DNA of 64,000 nucleotides from Albula goreensis (lineage: Eukaryota; Chordata; Actinopteri; Albuliformes; Albulidae). A program made the position numbers and the translations under genes. The notes under the pieces are model-generated. The model saw only the letters and a program-made list of their open reading frames with translations. It searched no databases and had not been told where the DNA came from. Shown one piece after another: positions 25,600-38,300 of this stretch. The DNA lies in NCBI GenBank assembly GCA_022829145.1, contig CM040753.1, positions 13,530,884 to 13,594,883 on the forward strand, given 5' to 3'. The stretch's first letter is position 1; every line of letters starts with the position of its first letter.

Positions 25600-25657
25600 C
25601 TCCTACTGTCTGTAATGGAGCTCCATGTTATTTTTTAGTCTTCTATTCATTTTGCAG

Positions 25658-25717
25658 TAAAAAGAATATCCAAGGAATGTGCCAGGAAACCGGGCAAGAA
25701 AATATGTAGAAAAGGAG
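25658..25717 (+). CDS. NLGN1: NLGN1 alternative exon A1 (splice site A insert)
   Basis: A 60-nt exon lies between ttttgcag and gtatgt splice sites. Joined in phase to the previous exon (G|TA = Val) it reads VKRISKECAR then KPGKKICRKG and leaves a phase-1 G. This is the A1 insert of neuroligin-1, identical to the mammalian insert as I remember it. It has nine Lys/Arg and two Cys (about residues 173 and 182). In the family this surface loop is an optional cassette that alters partner choice and heparan-sulfate or neurexin binding. Length divisible by three means skipping keeps frame. The exon is too short for any ORF scan and was found by its flanking signals and reading phase. A competing AG at 25637-25638 lies 19 nt upstream of the used one; using it would add 19 nt and break the frame. 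Confidence 0.95.
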
Positions 25718-25784
25718 GTATGTATCAACTGGGAATAACCCCCACCCACTCTATCCATACGCTGTGCTACAGAGGAGCCTGTGT

Positions 25785-25802
25785 GGTGCCCCCTGCTGCT
25801 GA
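25785..25802 (-). promoter_or_regulatory. CTCF-like motif just after the A1 exon
   Basis: GGTGCCCCCTGCTGCTG reads as the reverse-strand form of the CTCF core (GCGCCCCCTGSTGG type) and starts about 67 nt after the A1 donor. CTCF bound downstream of a weak exon can slow polymerase and raise inclusion, as shown for CD45. Occupancy here is a guess. Confidence 0.35.
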
Positions 25803-28800
25803 GATGCGGTTTTGACAAAGGTGCACTGCAGGGTCACAGGTCAGAGAATCTCCTGTGATCAGTGATTTTTTGAGGAGGTATCCCTGAGATGGCAAAGACT
25901 CTAAATTAGATGGGGTGGGTGTTGAACTTGCAAGAGTCAAGCCTCAATTAAAAGGGATTGTATCTCTGTGCCATTGGCTTACACTAGCTGTATCGATCAC
26001 AGCTTCATCACGATAATGTTTCTCAAGCCCCCTTCCCCCTGCCCCCGTCATGACAGTGCCTGAGTGTGAAAGGCAGCATCTTTACAAGGTGTCCGCCTTG
26101 AGTCTCATTGGAGAAAGACAGAATGGCACAAGAAGATCTTGTCAGGCTGCTTAATGGCCTACTGCTGGCACCGATACAGTACTGCCAAGATCATACTGTG
26201 GTGTTCTGGGTCTTTCCAAATGGGTGGGCATGTCTGCTCTGTTTGTTGACCACCAAAAATTTTGACTACCAGCTTTCACCAGCAGCCTGGGAGTCAGTGA
26301 TTCGATTCTAATTGGGGGGGGGTTGACTTAATTTGATTGGGTAACACTCTCTTTGAATTGAGCAATCATCTACAAATTCCAGAACTCCCTTCTCCTTCTA
26401 AATGTCTATCTGTGAGCCATTAAGGTTTAATATGGCTCTAAAGATGGGTTCAATGGGACCAAACACCAGGTAGCCAGATCCTGTGGGTAAAGCTAATGCA
26501 GCTGTGTCATGAGATCTGGTGGCCAGGTAACGTCTCCAGGGCCCTCTGTATGAAAACAATCAACAGGCCCATAAAAGGGGCTCCCCACCATCCTGGACAG
26601 TCATTGAAAATGTTACAATCCACTAAAGTCATAGAATATAGTCTAATAGACTATGGAATTACAAATAAAAATGGCAAAATTCAGCTAAGTATACAAAATG
26701 TTGAAGCAAATGCACACATTTTTAAACAACCTTCTTTTATGTGCACATATCAGGCTGCCTTCTCTTTTATTTCCATGTCTCGCTTCATTGAGATTTTCAC
26801 AGTTTGATACAGCAAGTGTAGGCCAATTAAATCGTTGACTCATTTTCGTTGCCGTGAATGTCTGGTGCATTATGTGAAGCAAAAAAAATTGTCGACATCT
26901 CATCATGTGAAGCTGTTAGTGTTCTTTTTTTATTTTTGCTACAGATATGGATGGGTCAATATGAATGCGTCTCAACCTTGCTACTGAGAAGCTGCTGGAC
27001 CAAACTATTCAGTGTTTTTCTGAGAGCCCATATTAATTCATGCTTATGTAACATGGGCTGAATTTTCTATTTTTGAGCTTATGAATATCAGTATAAAGGA
27101 ACAAAGTGCACTCTGGGTATGCTTCCATTCATGATGTATGCAAATATGTGTTTGAAGTAGAATGAAAGGAAATGATAGATGTTGCTTTTTGTACAGCTGT
27201 TTCTGGTTCAAGAGCACGTATGAGCAACGTTGTTCATTTCTCTGACCAAATATTTTGCATTGATATTTTATGGTTTTCAATTATTGTAATTTTATAGGTA
27301 AATGTGTGCCGTGTGGCTTCAGAAAGTGTGATTGTCTGTGGTATGTTCAGCCATTTTGTTTTTCTGACTATGTAAACAATCTCCTCTCTGTACCACAGAT
27401 TGCCCTGTCTGTCCTGTAATTAGGTAGCGTTTGTGGAAAGGAACCACATAGGTGATAATCAACCAATGTTAAACATAATAATCACAAATTGACTGAACGG
27501 AGGTTTTTGTGTACACTGGGCCTATGGTTGTACCAGCATAGATCAGTGTAATTCCAAAGCGCTTGTAACTCAAATATTTGCCTCTCAAAACATTTGGTTA
27601 CAGTGATTAATGGTTAATACCTTTCCATGCAGGCTCTGTTTACCAACCCTGTCATGAACATTTTATAATCCTTTGCTTGTCTTTAATCAATTTCAAAACC
27701 TATTTCCTTCTCAAGATTTCACAAATGTATTAGATATTATATACTGATTTCCATAAAAAAATCACACCTCCACAGTACCCAGCATTTGACCACCTTGATG
27801 CAATATTCACAGTTGCCTTGCTGTAGTTTGTTAATAGTTATTTCTAAGTCCAAGTCTCACCAAGAAAATTGCCTCACACTGTACCAATATTGACATGGAA
27901 ATTAAAATGTCTTGAACTAAGATCATTCTGCAGCAGCTAAAATTGAAACGTGACCAATGGGACTGTATTACGAGACTATTTTCTCTCAAGAACAACCTGA
28001 ATACAAAATTGGGGATTCATCTGAGTTGATCAATGTGACATTGCATCAGATCTACAGCGAGAGGAATAACAGGTTAAATGCATAAGCCTACTAGGTACCA
28101 CCATAGAAAAGTGTAGATTAAATTTGTAATACGTTTCCTGCAATAGCTGCACACAAACAGTTTTGCAGAATCTGCATGTTATGAAACAGCACATAGTAGC
28201 ACAGCCTTTACAACTGTTCCATGAATGACAGAAAAGTAAAAATGGAAGAAACCAAGTATATGTCTGTAGCAGAAAGCATAAATCAGTTTAAGACATTGTA
28301 AATGGAGGCTTGTCTGTCAGATTTGGTTATGTTTCCCTATCTGAGAATGTCAGTTGAACATCAGGCCGGATTTTGAAAAGGGGGAAAACAAACATAAATA
28401 CTGCAGAGCTCTTTGTGCCCACTGTGCCTGCATGTTGGAGTAATACATTTCACTTCACCGCACAAATGCAACCTTGTGCTGTGAACGCAGTGTATGTGTT
28501 CATGCAGTTGACTGATATTAAGCAGCCAAATTTACATGGAGCTTGGTTTTCAGTGGGTTACTAACTTTGCAGTGAAGGACAGTGCTGAGAATGCGAAATA
28601 AAGCAGTAAGTATTTCACAAAAAAAGCAACCTGAAATGTCAGTGGACTAATTAACAATCAAACATAAATAACAATTTAGCAAGCACAACAATACAAATCT
28701 TGGTTCAATGATTACATTACCGAAGATAATATTAACCAATTATAATACTAAATGATACATGCTATATCACTTGTAAGAAGAAACAGCACATAGAGGAAAG

Positions 28801-30498
28801 GTACAGGGTGTCTCCCTAACACTTTAACAAATTCAATTTTTGTTGACACAAAATAATTGACAAGTGTGGTGAACTTTGCCAGTAGTATTGAATTGTAGGC
28901 TATAGTAGCTACAGTATGTTAAGTTGAAAATGCAACTGCCATGATCCAGCCACAATGAAATAAGGAACTGCAAGTGGCTGTTTAGCTGTGAATTGGATTC
29001 ATATATGCAATTCCTGTTATTCATGAATGCACACATTCTTTCAAAATCACCCACTCCCAAAAATGTCATGAGACTAGAAGTTTGGGTGTACACATTGTAG
29101 TTGTCATGATTGGTTTTAATTTTGAATACATATATTAACCGCTTATGTATTGATTACATGCTTAATTAGTTCATAGAGCTGAATAGTTATTCAAGGTACA
29201 ATAATAAAAAATGAAACGTTTATTGATGTAGACAAGTAATGTTTTCCATTAATTCAGTGGCAGCATATTATTTAAAGTGGTGTGTCAAAGCACTTAATAT
29301 TTAGAGTCATAATTAAATTATGTTTTGTAATTAATTTAATTGTACAAGCTACAGCAACTCTCCCTTCATTCACATCCATGCCCCTCCAAAAGGTTTGCAT
29401 CAATATTGTGAACTAACATTGTAGAAAGAAAGCACAATAACTGTAGCCTTCATTCCAAACAGTGTTGCTGTCAATCTCATTATGTTACGTGGATTACAAA
29501 ATAATTAAAAATGGATTTTTTATTGAAATTCAAACAGTAAAGTAAAACACTCCCACAGTGTTCACTTTTTACAGCTCATCTCCTTTATTTCTCATATTAG
29601 AAGTATGATTCAAATAATGATAAATTAACAGAAACAAATTAATGCAGTGTAACATCACTGCAAGATTTAAAACTTAAGAGGTGCACATTGAATATCATTA
29701 CTTTATTGCTGTTGTTGAAAATGCTCATTCGTTTGGAATTCCAAGGTAGGGGGATCAGGAGAAAGCATATTTGTGCAAAATTTAGGGCACAAAATAAAAA
29801 GTATCAATCCAGGAGAGACAGACAGTTGATTTCTGCCACTACACAGTGGAGAGGTTTTGTTGAGGTTTTTTTTTTTAGATGCACCTGCTCCTAGCAGTAT
29901 TCGGATATATGGTGTAAAGGTAGCATGTAATTTTTTTTTTTAATTACGGGAGGCATGAGGGAGAATGGGCTGAGAAGACAGCCAGCTGTGGAGAGCTCGG
30001 CCTGGCTTGGGGTTTAGTGTTGGACGCTTTTCCTGCAGGAGGCTGTGTGTCTCATGCAATGGGATAGGTTCTGTATTGTCCATTTTGAGGTTTGAGGTGA
30101 TCTGCAAGCATGGGCACAAATGTGGGTTTGAAAGGGAGGGGGCACACATCATACAGTTTTTATGATATGTACATCCCATTTTAAATTACCTGTGTGTGTG
30201 CAGGTGTGAGTATGTGCATGTATGTTTCAGCTGTTTGAATGTGTATGCCTGTGTTTATGTCTGAGACTGTGCTAAATTGGCGGGTGTGTATGTGTGTGAT
30301 TGTTCATATATATGTGTGAGCTGTATTTTTGAGTGGGTGGGGGTTGAAGGAGTTGAAAACAGAGATTGCAGATATTTATGTATTTTTCATGTACAGACAC
30401 TGTCTTGTTTCCTCTCAGGAAATCAGACATGAATTACTCTGATGGTTATTGTGGAAATTACCTTTACAGAGCTATAAATGCATTCAATTTTTGAGTGT

Positions 30499-30523
30499 GG
30501 GGTGGGGGCAGGGGGTGGGGGGG
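30499..30523 (+). other. G-quadruplex motif
   Basis: Four G runs of 4-7 with loops of 1-2 nt on the sense strand of the intron. Confidence 0.7.
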
Positions 30524-30809
30524 AGCGTTGAAAAGTAAAAACACCATAGGCTACCTCTATAAAACTGATTGAATTCTATACCAGCAGGCTCAGCATTCTG
30601 AAATTCACTGTCTATGGAAAAGATATTAAGCAGTGAGTGATGGAATTAGGACTTGGTAGAGTGTGGAAAACTCTTATTAGAACTTTATTTACGGTGGATT
30701 GAATTCCACTCTCAGGACGTCTCAGGTTCTTAAAGGAGAATACTGTATTTGTCCATAAGATTTGTGAGGTTTGGTGTGTGACTGTTGGTGAATAACACTA
30801 CTGTACATA

Positions 30810-31060
30810 CACCACAGTATTATCAACAAGTATTTTCCCCTCTGATTTTCAGCATTTTTGCTTATATTTGATGCTGAATGTTATCGGATCTCCAATCAAA
30901 ATGGAATATTAGTTAAAAGGGAACCTGAATGAACAAATAACACACAATGGTAACACATTGCATTTAATAAAGAAAGTTATGCAACACACACAGCCCCATT
31001 TGAAAAAATAATCACCCCCTTTATTCACCACCTTTAGTGGCTATTCTGAATGATTTGTTA
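30810..31060 (+). mobile_element. DNA-transposon remnant of common fish type
   Basis: The text tracks a dispersed fish repeat I recognise: a piece like AGTATTTTCCCC, TCTGATTTTC, CTGAATGTTATCGGATC, AAGGGAACCTGAATGAACAA, then AAAGTTATGCAACAC and a final run like AATAATCACCCCC. The family's consensus has AGTATTTGCCCCC at one end and the reverse idea (AATTGCCCCC) in the interior. Diverged and internally shortened, with no coding part. The exact superfamily is not certain. Confidence 0.6.
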
Positions 31061-32824
31061 TAAAGTTTAAAAATATAAAAATATTTTTAGAAGTGGACGG
31101 TGTTGACTATATAAAATAATGCTCCACTTGATTTGACCAGATTTGATCTAATCGAGCAGGCTGACAGCAAGACTGTCCCATTAGAAATGTCCCTGACATT
31201 TTTGTGTAAGATACTTTATAGAGACAAAGCTCTGTAAATAATCTGCAGGATTTTCAAAAGAACCGCTAGCGCTACAATGGTTAAGCCCTATGGAACAATT
31301 ATACTTATGCAAACAGTATGTCAAAAGTGCGGAACTGTCTTTAAACATTTATGAAAACAGTATTGCAATTGATAAGGGAGTATATTGTATGTGGAAATCT
31401 TTTATATGCAACCCTGGAATGGAGTAAACATGCAAAGCAATTTGTGAACTGGATTTCTGTGTTGTCTGCCAGTAATGTTGGAATAATGGGATGTGGCAGA
31501 CATGGTATTGCTTTCTTTAATGTTCATTTCTCAGAAATGATCTTAGTTCCAGTTTGTCGTGCCTTGCAAGTTCTCATGCATATTTAAAGTGTACTATTTG
31601 TTTGGAAGACAGGAATATTTTACATTTGAGTCACTGCTTTATGAATTAGCTGCATTGTTATGACACGTTACTCTTCATGGCATTCTGGGCTTTCCTCACA
31701 GAACAGCTGAGGCTATGTTGCACAGTCACGTCAGAGCTTGTTTTTGGGCAATGAATAGACCAATACAAGCTAAATTTTTCCCCACCCAACTACAAAGTTG
31801 AAAAGAAACATTAAAGGGCATTGGCTCACAGGCTGTCACCATGTTCTCCTCAAACTACCTCCAGTAACTTCCACAAATAGATGAGAAAAATGACCAGTTT
31901 ATGCAGAGCGTCGACCGGTTTCTGGCTCCTGTGCCTTTTGGTTCCTCTTAAAATCCTACTTAGGATTCGTTGCATGTTTGAATAGGAGCCTCTCAGCAAA
32001 CACAAGCCTGTGGGACGGTGCAGCAGAGAGTGCCTGGGGGTGATATAATGTTTGGATTGGCTTGGCCAGTGGCAGCTGTGATAAATTCTGCAATGCTAAG
32101 GCCCAGCAGTCCATTTAAAGAGACAGGCCAGACTGAGATCACTGCCTTTCTGTTTTATTTGTCCCTTATTTAATTGAACTGCACCAGCAGTCGTATGTGT
32201 TTACTGGCCTGCTGCAGATGTTTCATATGTACCTCACTCTGTGGAACAGACTTCAGTCAGTCAGTTTTGCGTTATTTTAATTTTGAATGAATAGATGGCT
32301 GACTGCATCAGACTATTGTGCTGTGCAGTAGTTCAATGATGGAATTGATTAATCTATTTGTATTCTCAGAAAATCCCCCTGTGGATGTGCTGATGCTCAA
32401 ATCCATACAAATGTGACTAATAATATCAATTTACTTACAATAATACAATCGTTTCATCTTTTTTTCTCATGCAATGAAGTTTGAGTTTTCGCTGTCAAGT
32501 TTCACTTTCAATTATCATACATTATTTCACACAGATTGAATATGCCAATATTATTCAGCTAGAATTTGTTCATTGTAATTTAGGACAGTGATAGTTTGGA
32601 TATGGATTAAATTTATGCACCTGATTATTCATATTTAATCATATCATCACTTGTATATGAACATTTTTTAATCAGCAAGCATCTCCTACAGAGGGAAATA
32701 ATGGAGGGTGGACTCATGGTCAATCCGTTGTGCTAAACCCCCCAGTGTTTGTACCACAAAACTAAACAGCTCCCTCCTCTTCTGCTCAGCTTCACAGCAG
32801 TCCCCATGCCCTGGGAGCACTGGA
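31061..32824 (+). other. NLGN1: NLGN1 intron, no distinct feature
   Basis: AT-rich intron-like DNA. Nothing recognisable apart from short homeodomain-type cores. Confidence 0.55.
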
Positions 32825-33046
32825 AGTCTGCCTTCCTGAGTCTTCCAGTCCTGGGAAGCCACAATGTCTGCAGATTTAACTCCGGTCTTAAGGGCCACAA
32901 TGTCTGCAGATTTAATTTCAGTCTTAAGGGCCATAGTGTCTGCAGGTACACCTCCTGTCCTGGCTGGCCATAGTGTCTGCAGGTACACCTCCTGTCCTGG
33001 CAGGCCATAGTGTCTGCAGGTTTAACTGCAAATCCAGATGGCTGCA
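32825..33046. repeat. Minisatellite, 36-37-bp unit, five to six copies
   Basis: Units begin TGTCTGCAGRTTTAA or TGTCTGCAGGTACACC and end GGCCACAA or GGCCATAG. Two subtypes sit side by side (copies 1-2 against 3-4), then a diverged last copy. A degenerate copy precedes at 32825. Confidence 0.92.
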
Positions 33047-35286
33047 GCATATCTCATTATTGCATTCTTACTCTCTAAACTGGCAATGGTATGATGAGGA
33101 AAATGAATACATGCACATATAACCCAAGTGCTCCAGGCTCTTAGTAGCGTAAATGTTATTGATAATCATGTTTGCCAAATGAACATCTCATCTTTTATAC
33201 ATTTTCAAAAGTCTACCTTGATTAGAAATATGCTTCTCTATCAGCAATGGTCACACATTTCTCATACTTCATTAATAATGTTGAAATTTCACTGACGGTT
33301 GAGTCAGGATTCAACATGTTGCCATCACTTTATGGAGAATCTAACTCTCTCTGGTTTTTCATAGGAGATGCAAATGCAACTCTGATGTTTGAGATAATAC
33401 AAAGATTCTCAAATTCTTGAATTCAGTTGTGGATAAGGTGTATAGCCCAAAGTTTGATTTGGTCCTGGAAGAGTGCTAATTATATTTTGAATCTTCGTAA
33501 TGTAGCATCCCAAAGAATGCCTGGACAAAGTGATTTTGGTTCTCTATTTTTATTGTGTTCTAATATTACACTGACATTAGAGGAAACAGTATCAGTATTG
33601 AGTTTTTAGCTCCAGACCTTTTGCCCACTTATTAGATGTGACTAAATCCAATTACTTAGATACCATGTCCAAGTCTACATCTGCTTAAAAAAAATTCTGT
33701 TGTCTGTTTATATTGATTTGTTTATAGTGGTCATACCTTCTGACCCAGTCACAGTACATAAAATAATATACAATAATATTCAGTTGTCTGCTAAGGGAGT
33801 AGGTATTATTCTGTAACAGCATTTGACCTCTGGATAACCTATGACACAGCAGCCTCCTCCAGAGCCAATAGCAGTGTAATCATCGCATTTATGGAAGAGC
33901 AGCATTAACTGGAAAATGCCTTGTGGGATGTGAATCTGAGAGTCATCGGAGTTCAGCCATTAAGGCTCACATGCAGTTATTGGGCTCGATTGTTGCCTAT
34001 TGTTCCTAAGCCAGCAGTGAAAAATATGCCATTGGAAAATTATAACCCCCATTTAACCCAATGAAAGAATATGCATTAGCATAACAAAACCACGCCATAA
34101 AACGTTGTCCATCCATGTTGGCTTGCCTTCTCTGTTTGGTACACATTTTTGTGATCCGACTATGAAATTCTCTTCCAAACAGACTGCCAAGTTATTTTAA
34201 TTACAGTTTATGCTAAACAGGAGGCCGTTGGTTTGAACACACTGGCGAGCTGCAGTTGGCCACGTTCCCAGATGAGCAGAGGCATTTTCTCATAAAATAA
34301 ATGACAAATAATGAACCTGAAGGAGAAATAAAAAAGAATAAGTCTGACAAGCTGTTGCAGGTGCTACCTGTTTGGAAGAACCTTGGTATACAAAAGCTTC
34401 ACCTTGAGACAGTAAAAAGAGAACAGAATATGACTGTTGGTGCATTAATTGCCCTGATTCCAGCTTTTTCAAACTTAAACTTTGGCTGTGGAGCTTCAAG
34501 TAAAAAAATAGGATGTTTTAAAGAACAACAATGTAAAATATGTATATTGTTTTTCTGAACTGTCAATGTCTGAACACAAGGAAACTGAGGGTGCTGAAAA
34601 AGTGAACAACTGGTCTGCAAACTGTATATAATTTAGGAGAAAATATGCAAACCAAGATGTTCCAGTTTTGATTATATCACCAGTAGAGAACAAATAGTGA
34701 TAATTGTCAAGCCAGATCTGAATGTATACATATTTTAATTTCCCCTGGGACTGTCTTGGTAAATCACAGTTTGACAATTAGTTTATTTTCACACACATAG
34801 ACACATTCTCAGTGCTATTTTGAGTTTGCAAGGATGTGAAACATCAGTGGTGTCAAACTTCCAAGGCACCAGTGAGTGAATCACAAATTACCCAACATTT
34901 CAGTCGACCAACCTCCCACTCCCGACCAAACATTTTGTTATTGGCGCGGAGTTAAGGGCCATAATTAGTTTAACCGATCCTCGGAAGTGTGACTAATTGG
35001 AATTTAAGACTTCTGCCAGTCAAAGAAATAGCAGTCGTTGCACGCTGTCTTGGTTTCAACCACTTCGTCTCCCCCAGCGGAACGACCAGATACAGTCAAC
35101 GCCAGCAAAATCAATACACTTCTTTTGTGTCTCCTGTCACTGCTGTGGTAGCAATAGACACCTTTGTGCCTCTAATTAGATGAGTGCCATCAATAACTCA
35201 TCACTTCCATCATTAAACATATTGGCATGGAGATGCTGTCTGTAGTCCAATTTTGCTGCTTCAGTGCCTCTGTATCTTCTGCTGTT
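33047..35286 (+). other. NLGN1: NLGN1 intron with two candidate conserved elements
   Basis: About 33845-34130 is a repeat-free, motif-rich block (contains ATGCATTAGCATAACAAAAC). About 34890-35225 has about a dozen CpG in 220 bp and ends in CTAATTAGATGAG and TCATCACTTCC text. Both read like conserved regulatory DNA; neither encodes a recognisable peptide. Confidence 0.4.
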
Positions 35287-35336
35287 TGTGTGTGTGTGTG
35301 TGTGTAGGTGTGTGCGTGTGTGTGCGTGTGTGTGTT
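35287..35336. repeat. (TG)n microsatellite, interrupted
   Basis: TG run broken by AGG and CG steps. Confidence 0.95.
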
Positions 35337-38300
35337 GGCATATTCTTTATTGCATTGAGGCCCTTTATACCTATAGGGAGTACCATATGAGTGTAAAACC
35401 CTGCTGTGTTTGTTTGGTAGGATGGCTGACAGGTTTACAGGGGAAGATTTGGCCGTGGTGTAAGGTGTAGGTGATGGTGATGGGTAATGGAGATAAAACA
35501 GGGACTTATTTGGGGTGCAGGGTAAATGGACAGACAATTTCAGGTGGCTTTGGGGGTTTGGTGCAGTGATGAGAATCCCCAGACAATGGGACTGGTTTTA
35601 TATGGTTTACCTTTAGCATTTCCAGTTAATTCAGATCCCGCTATCTTTCAGCTGTGCTGTAAACACAGCTTAGTGATAGGAGAGGTTTCATCAATCCAGT
35701 AGTGGTTGGAGGTGTTTGAACCAATAAAAAGACTTTGCTGTTCACAGAAAAATAACAGGATTGGTTTAAACAAGTGGGTCACTGTCAGTGATGATGATAG
35801 TGTGATGATGCCAATGCCTGTTTTGCCTTGTTCTTTTACATCTATGTATATAGCTAAAGTGACACACAAGCCCCTAGAATTGAGTGTGTTGCCAATGATC
35901 CATCTAGCATTTCTGAGGCTTGTAGGATCTTCACTGACATAGTGGTCAGATCTCCAGAGAGGATTGGCTACATTGATAAGAAAAAACTCTTGGTGTGCTG
36001 CATATTTTACAACCAAGTCACTTTGTGAATGGACAATGGATATGTGGAAAGATGTAGGTGGAGGTTCCCTGTAAGTAAGTATGTGAGATCAGTACTCTTA
36101 CCCTCTTACTCTTCTGAATGTTCATGGTGAGCACGAGGCTCATTCTGTCTCGAGCTTAGGGTCAGCTTCTGTCTTGAGCTCTTGAGAATTTCCCAGTATA
36201 TGTTATGAAGTATTGGAAATGTGAAATGTTACATTGTTACTGTACTTTTTACAAGGGTGCTGGCTCTCACATATCTGGCCTGATGTACACAGTTTCCATC
36301 TTAATCTCACACTCTGACGCTTGTCAGAAATCTTAAATCATACAAACAATGCATTCAATCAGTCTGTTTTGTAAAATCCCCATACAATACAACCAAAAGA
36401 AAAAAATAAACATTGCCTCTGTGAATAAAACATCTAAAGAAAATCACTGAGTCACCTTTCAGAGCTTGTGACTCCCTCTGCCCTTAGATATCCCCTGGTA
36501 TGTGTGACTGTGGGTCATTCAGAGGGAACAGTTTTATGGCTGTGCATGGATGCGCCTTGGGATCTGCCAGCCTGGGGGCACAGTGGGTCCAGCCAAAGAG
36601 CCACAGCAGCGATAAAGCAGGCCAGTGATGTCGCCAGAAACAGCGCCCCTGACAGAGCCTAGCTGCTGGCCCTGCTCACAGTGCTCTACTGTCATCATCA
36701 ATATTCATTCAGGAGGCACATTTGTATACAGTGCAAGAAAGAAAACCCACTGGTTTTGGGGTTTTTAAAATGCATTTTTAATTGTCTTCCTGCATAAAAA
36801 AGACAACAAAGAAATAAGTAAACCCTGCTAAAGCTTTATAGTTCTTGACACAAGAGAAAGAGATTTTGACATTCAACCTAGCTTGTGTTCCCTTGGAGAA
36901 CTATTCATTTTGTTGTTACTGTTTAGCTGTAGTTATAGAATTTGACAATACTGCTCAGGGCTTAAAGACAAACTTTTGTCCAGTCAGTCCCTTGCTTTGT
37001 CATTGTATGTCCTCAATGTGAGTTGTGCATGGGGTCATTCATAGTATAGAAGGATTTTTCTAATAGATTCCACGAAATGATTGATTGTCATTACTGTTTT
37101 GTTTTCACATAAATTTTTCTCTGAGATGGGATGTGGCACTTCTGTTACCCCTTTAAAATATGGGGATGTTCAGTGCATTTGAAAAAGTAACAGCCAGACA
37201 TTAGTTCTCTCTAACAGAAATTGTTTTTGTGGAAGAGAAGTACATTGTTAAAAGTTGCAAGATTGAAGGAATGTTTCTCTGTCTACATTTGTCTGTAGTT
37301 TTACTGCTGGTACATTTTGACATTGAAGTCTAACTTCCTCCAGGTTGATGGAAACAGGTCCATGGTCATTTTTACAAAATGAAGATAAATATATAACATA
37401 CTACCAAATCAGTAAAGGAAACAGAATTCATGTGTATTTCTCACTGTCTGGTTGTTTGTAAAGCCATCTTCTTGTGCCATGCTTGGATTTATCAATGTGC
37501 ACAGCATTTCTGATTAGTTGCATTCAAAGAAAGCCCTCTGCATAAACATTTAAAGGGAGAATTATCATTTTACACAAGAGAGCAATCAGATGTCTGACAG
37601 AGCACGAGCAACAGCTGCTGTCTCATTGGATGTAAGTAACAGCTGCTCTCTGACTGGACCCAGACAGATCTGTCTGATTGGACATTAAAATGCAAAGGGT
37701 AAGGATGCACCATGTGATAATTACGATGCATGTGACACATTGATGTGCACAGTGATTGGCTGTGAGCCCTTCTTTCCGGGAGTGTTTGAATCATGTACAC
37801 AGTGATGAACTGCCAGAGCTGACTGGGCCCCATCTTAGGCAGAACTGGCTCCAAAAATGATCTATTGTTTTTTTGTTCCTCTGGGGAAATTTTCCTTGGG
37901 AAACATAACTACAGTTAAGGAAACTGGAGTTATGTCATGTCATGTCATGTCCCTCTGTACCCATTGGGGGTACTTAAAATTTTGGCACTTTTATGAGCTA
38001 GATAAATAGGGTTTGTTTGTTTAGAAGATGGCACGAGACACAGTATCAAGTCATGATTCATTGTACATTGAGAGTCCCACCAAATATGATCAAAGCAAGA
38101 ATTGTGAGAAATTGAAATGTAACATATATGTCCCATGTTGATGTGTGGAATAGAGGCTTTACTATTCTGTTAGACAAAGTCTTTCTCATTCATATAAGGC
38201 TGTCGCCTCTCTCATGCTGTCAGTATGCGGGCCATACTGGTAGCTCCGCTTTGGTAGTTACATACAGCTCTTTCATCTGCAACATTCTGGTACCTCACTG

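Larger units (their letters stand above)
25105..25657 (+). other. NLGN1: NLGN1 intron between first coding exon and A1 exon
   Basis: A 553-bp intron with a strong gtgagt donor and a ttttgcag acceptor. It holds four GCATG elements (25191-25195, 25203-25207, 25231-25235 and 25595-25599), the core recognised by Rbfox proteins; the last is 58 nt before the A1 exon. UGC directly before the acceptor AG resembles the motif used by the microexon factor SRRM4. A G-rich run (about 25278-25300) and an ATTG simple repeat (25513-25545) are also present. If the intron is retained, the frame runs on to TGA at 25194-25196 and would give a truncated product. Confidence 0.85.
25718..30809 (+). other. NLGN1: NLGN1 long intron, proximal part
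   Basis: Follows the A1 donor (gtatgt). I find no exon, no transposon I can name and no RNA gene. TG-rich sequence occurs at about 30190-30320 and a G-quadruplex motif at 30499-30523. Confidence 0.65.
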
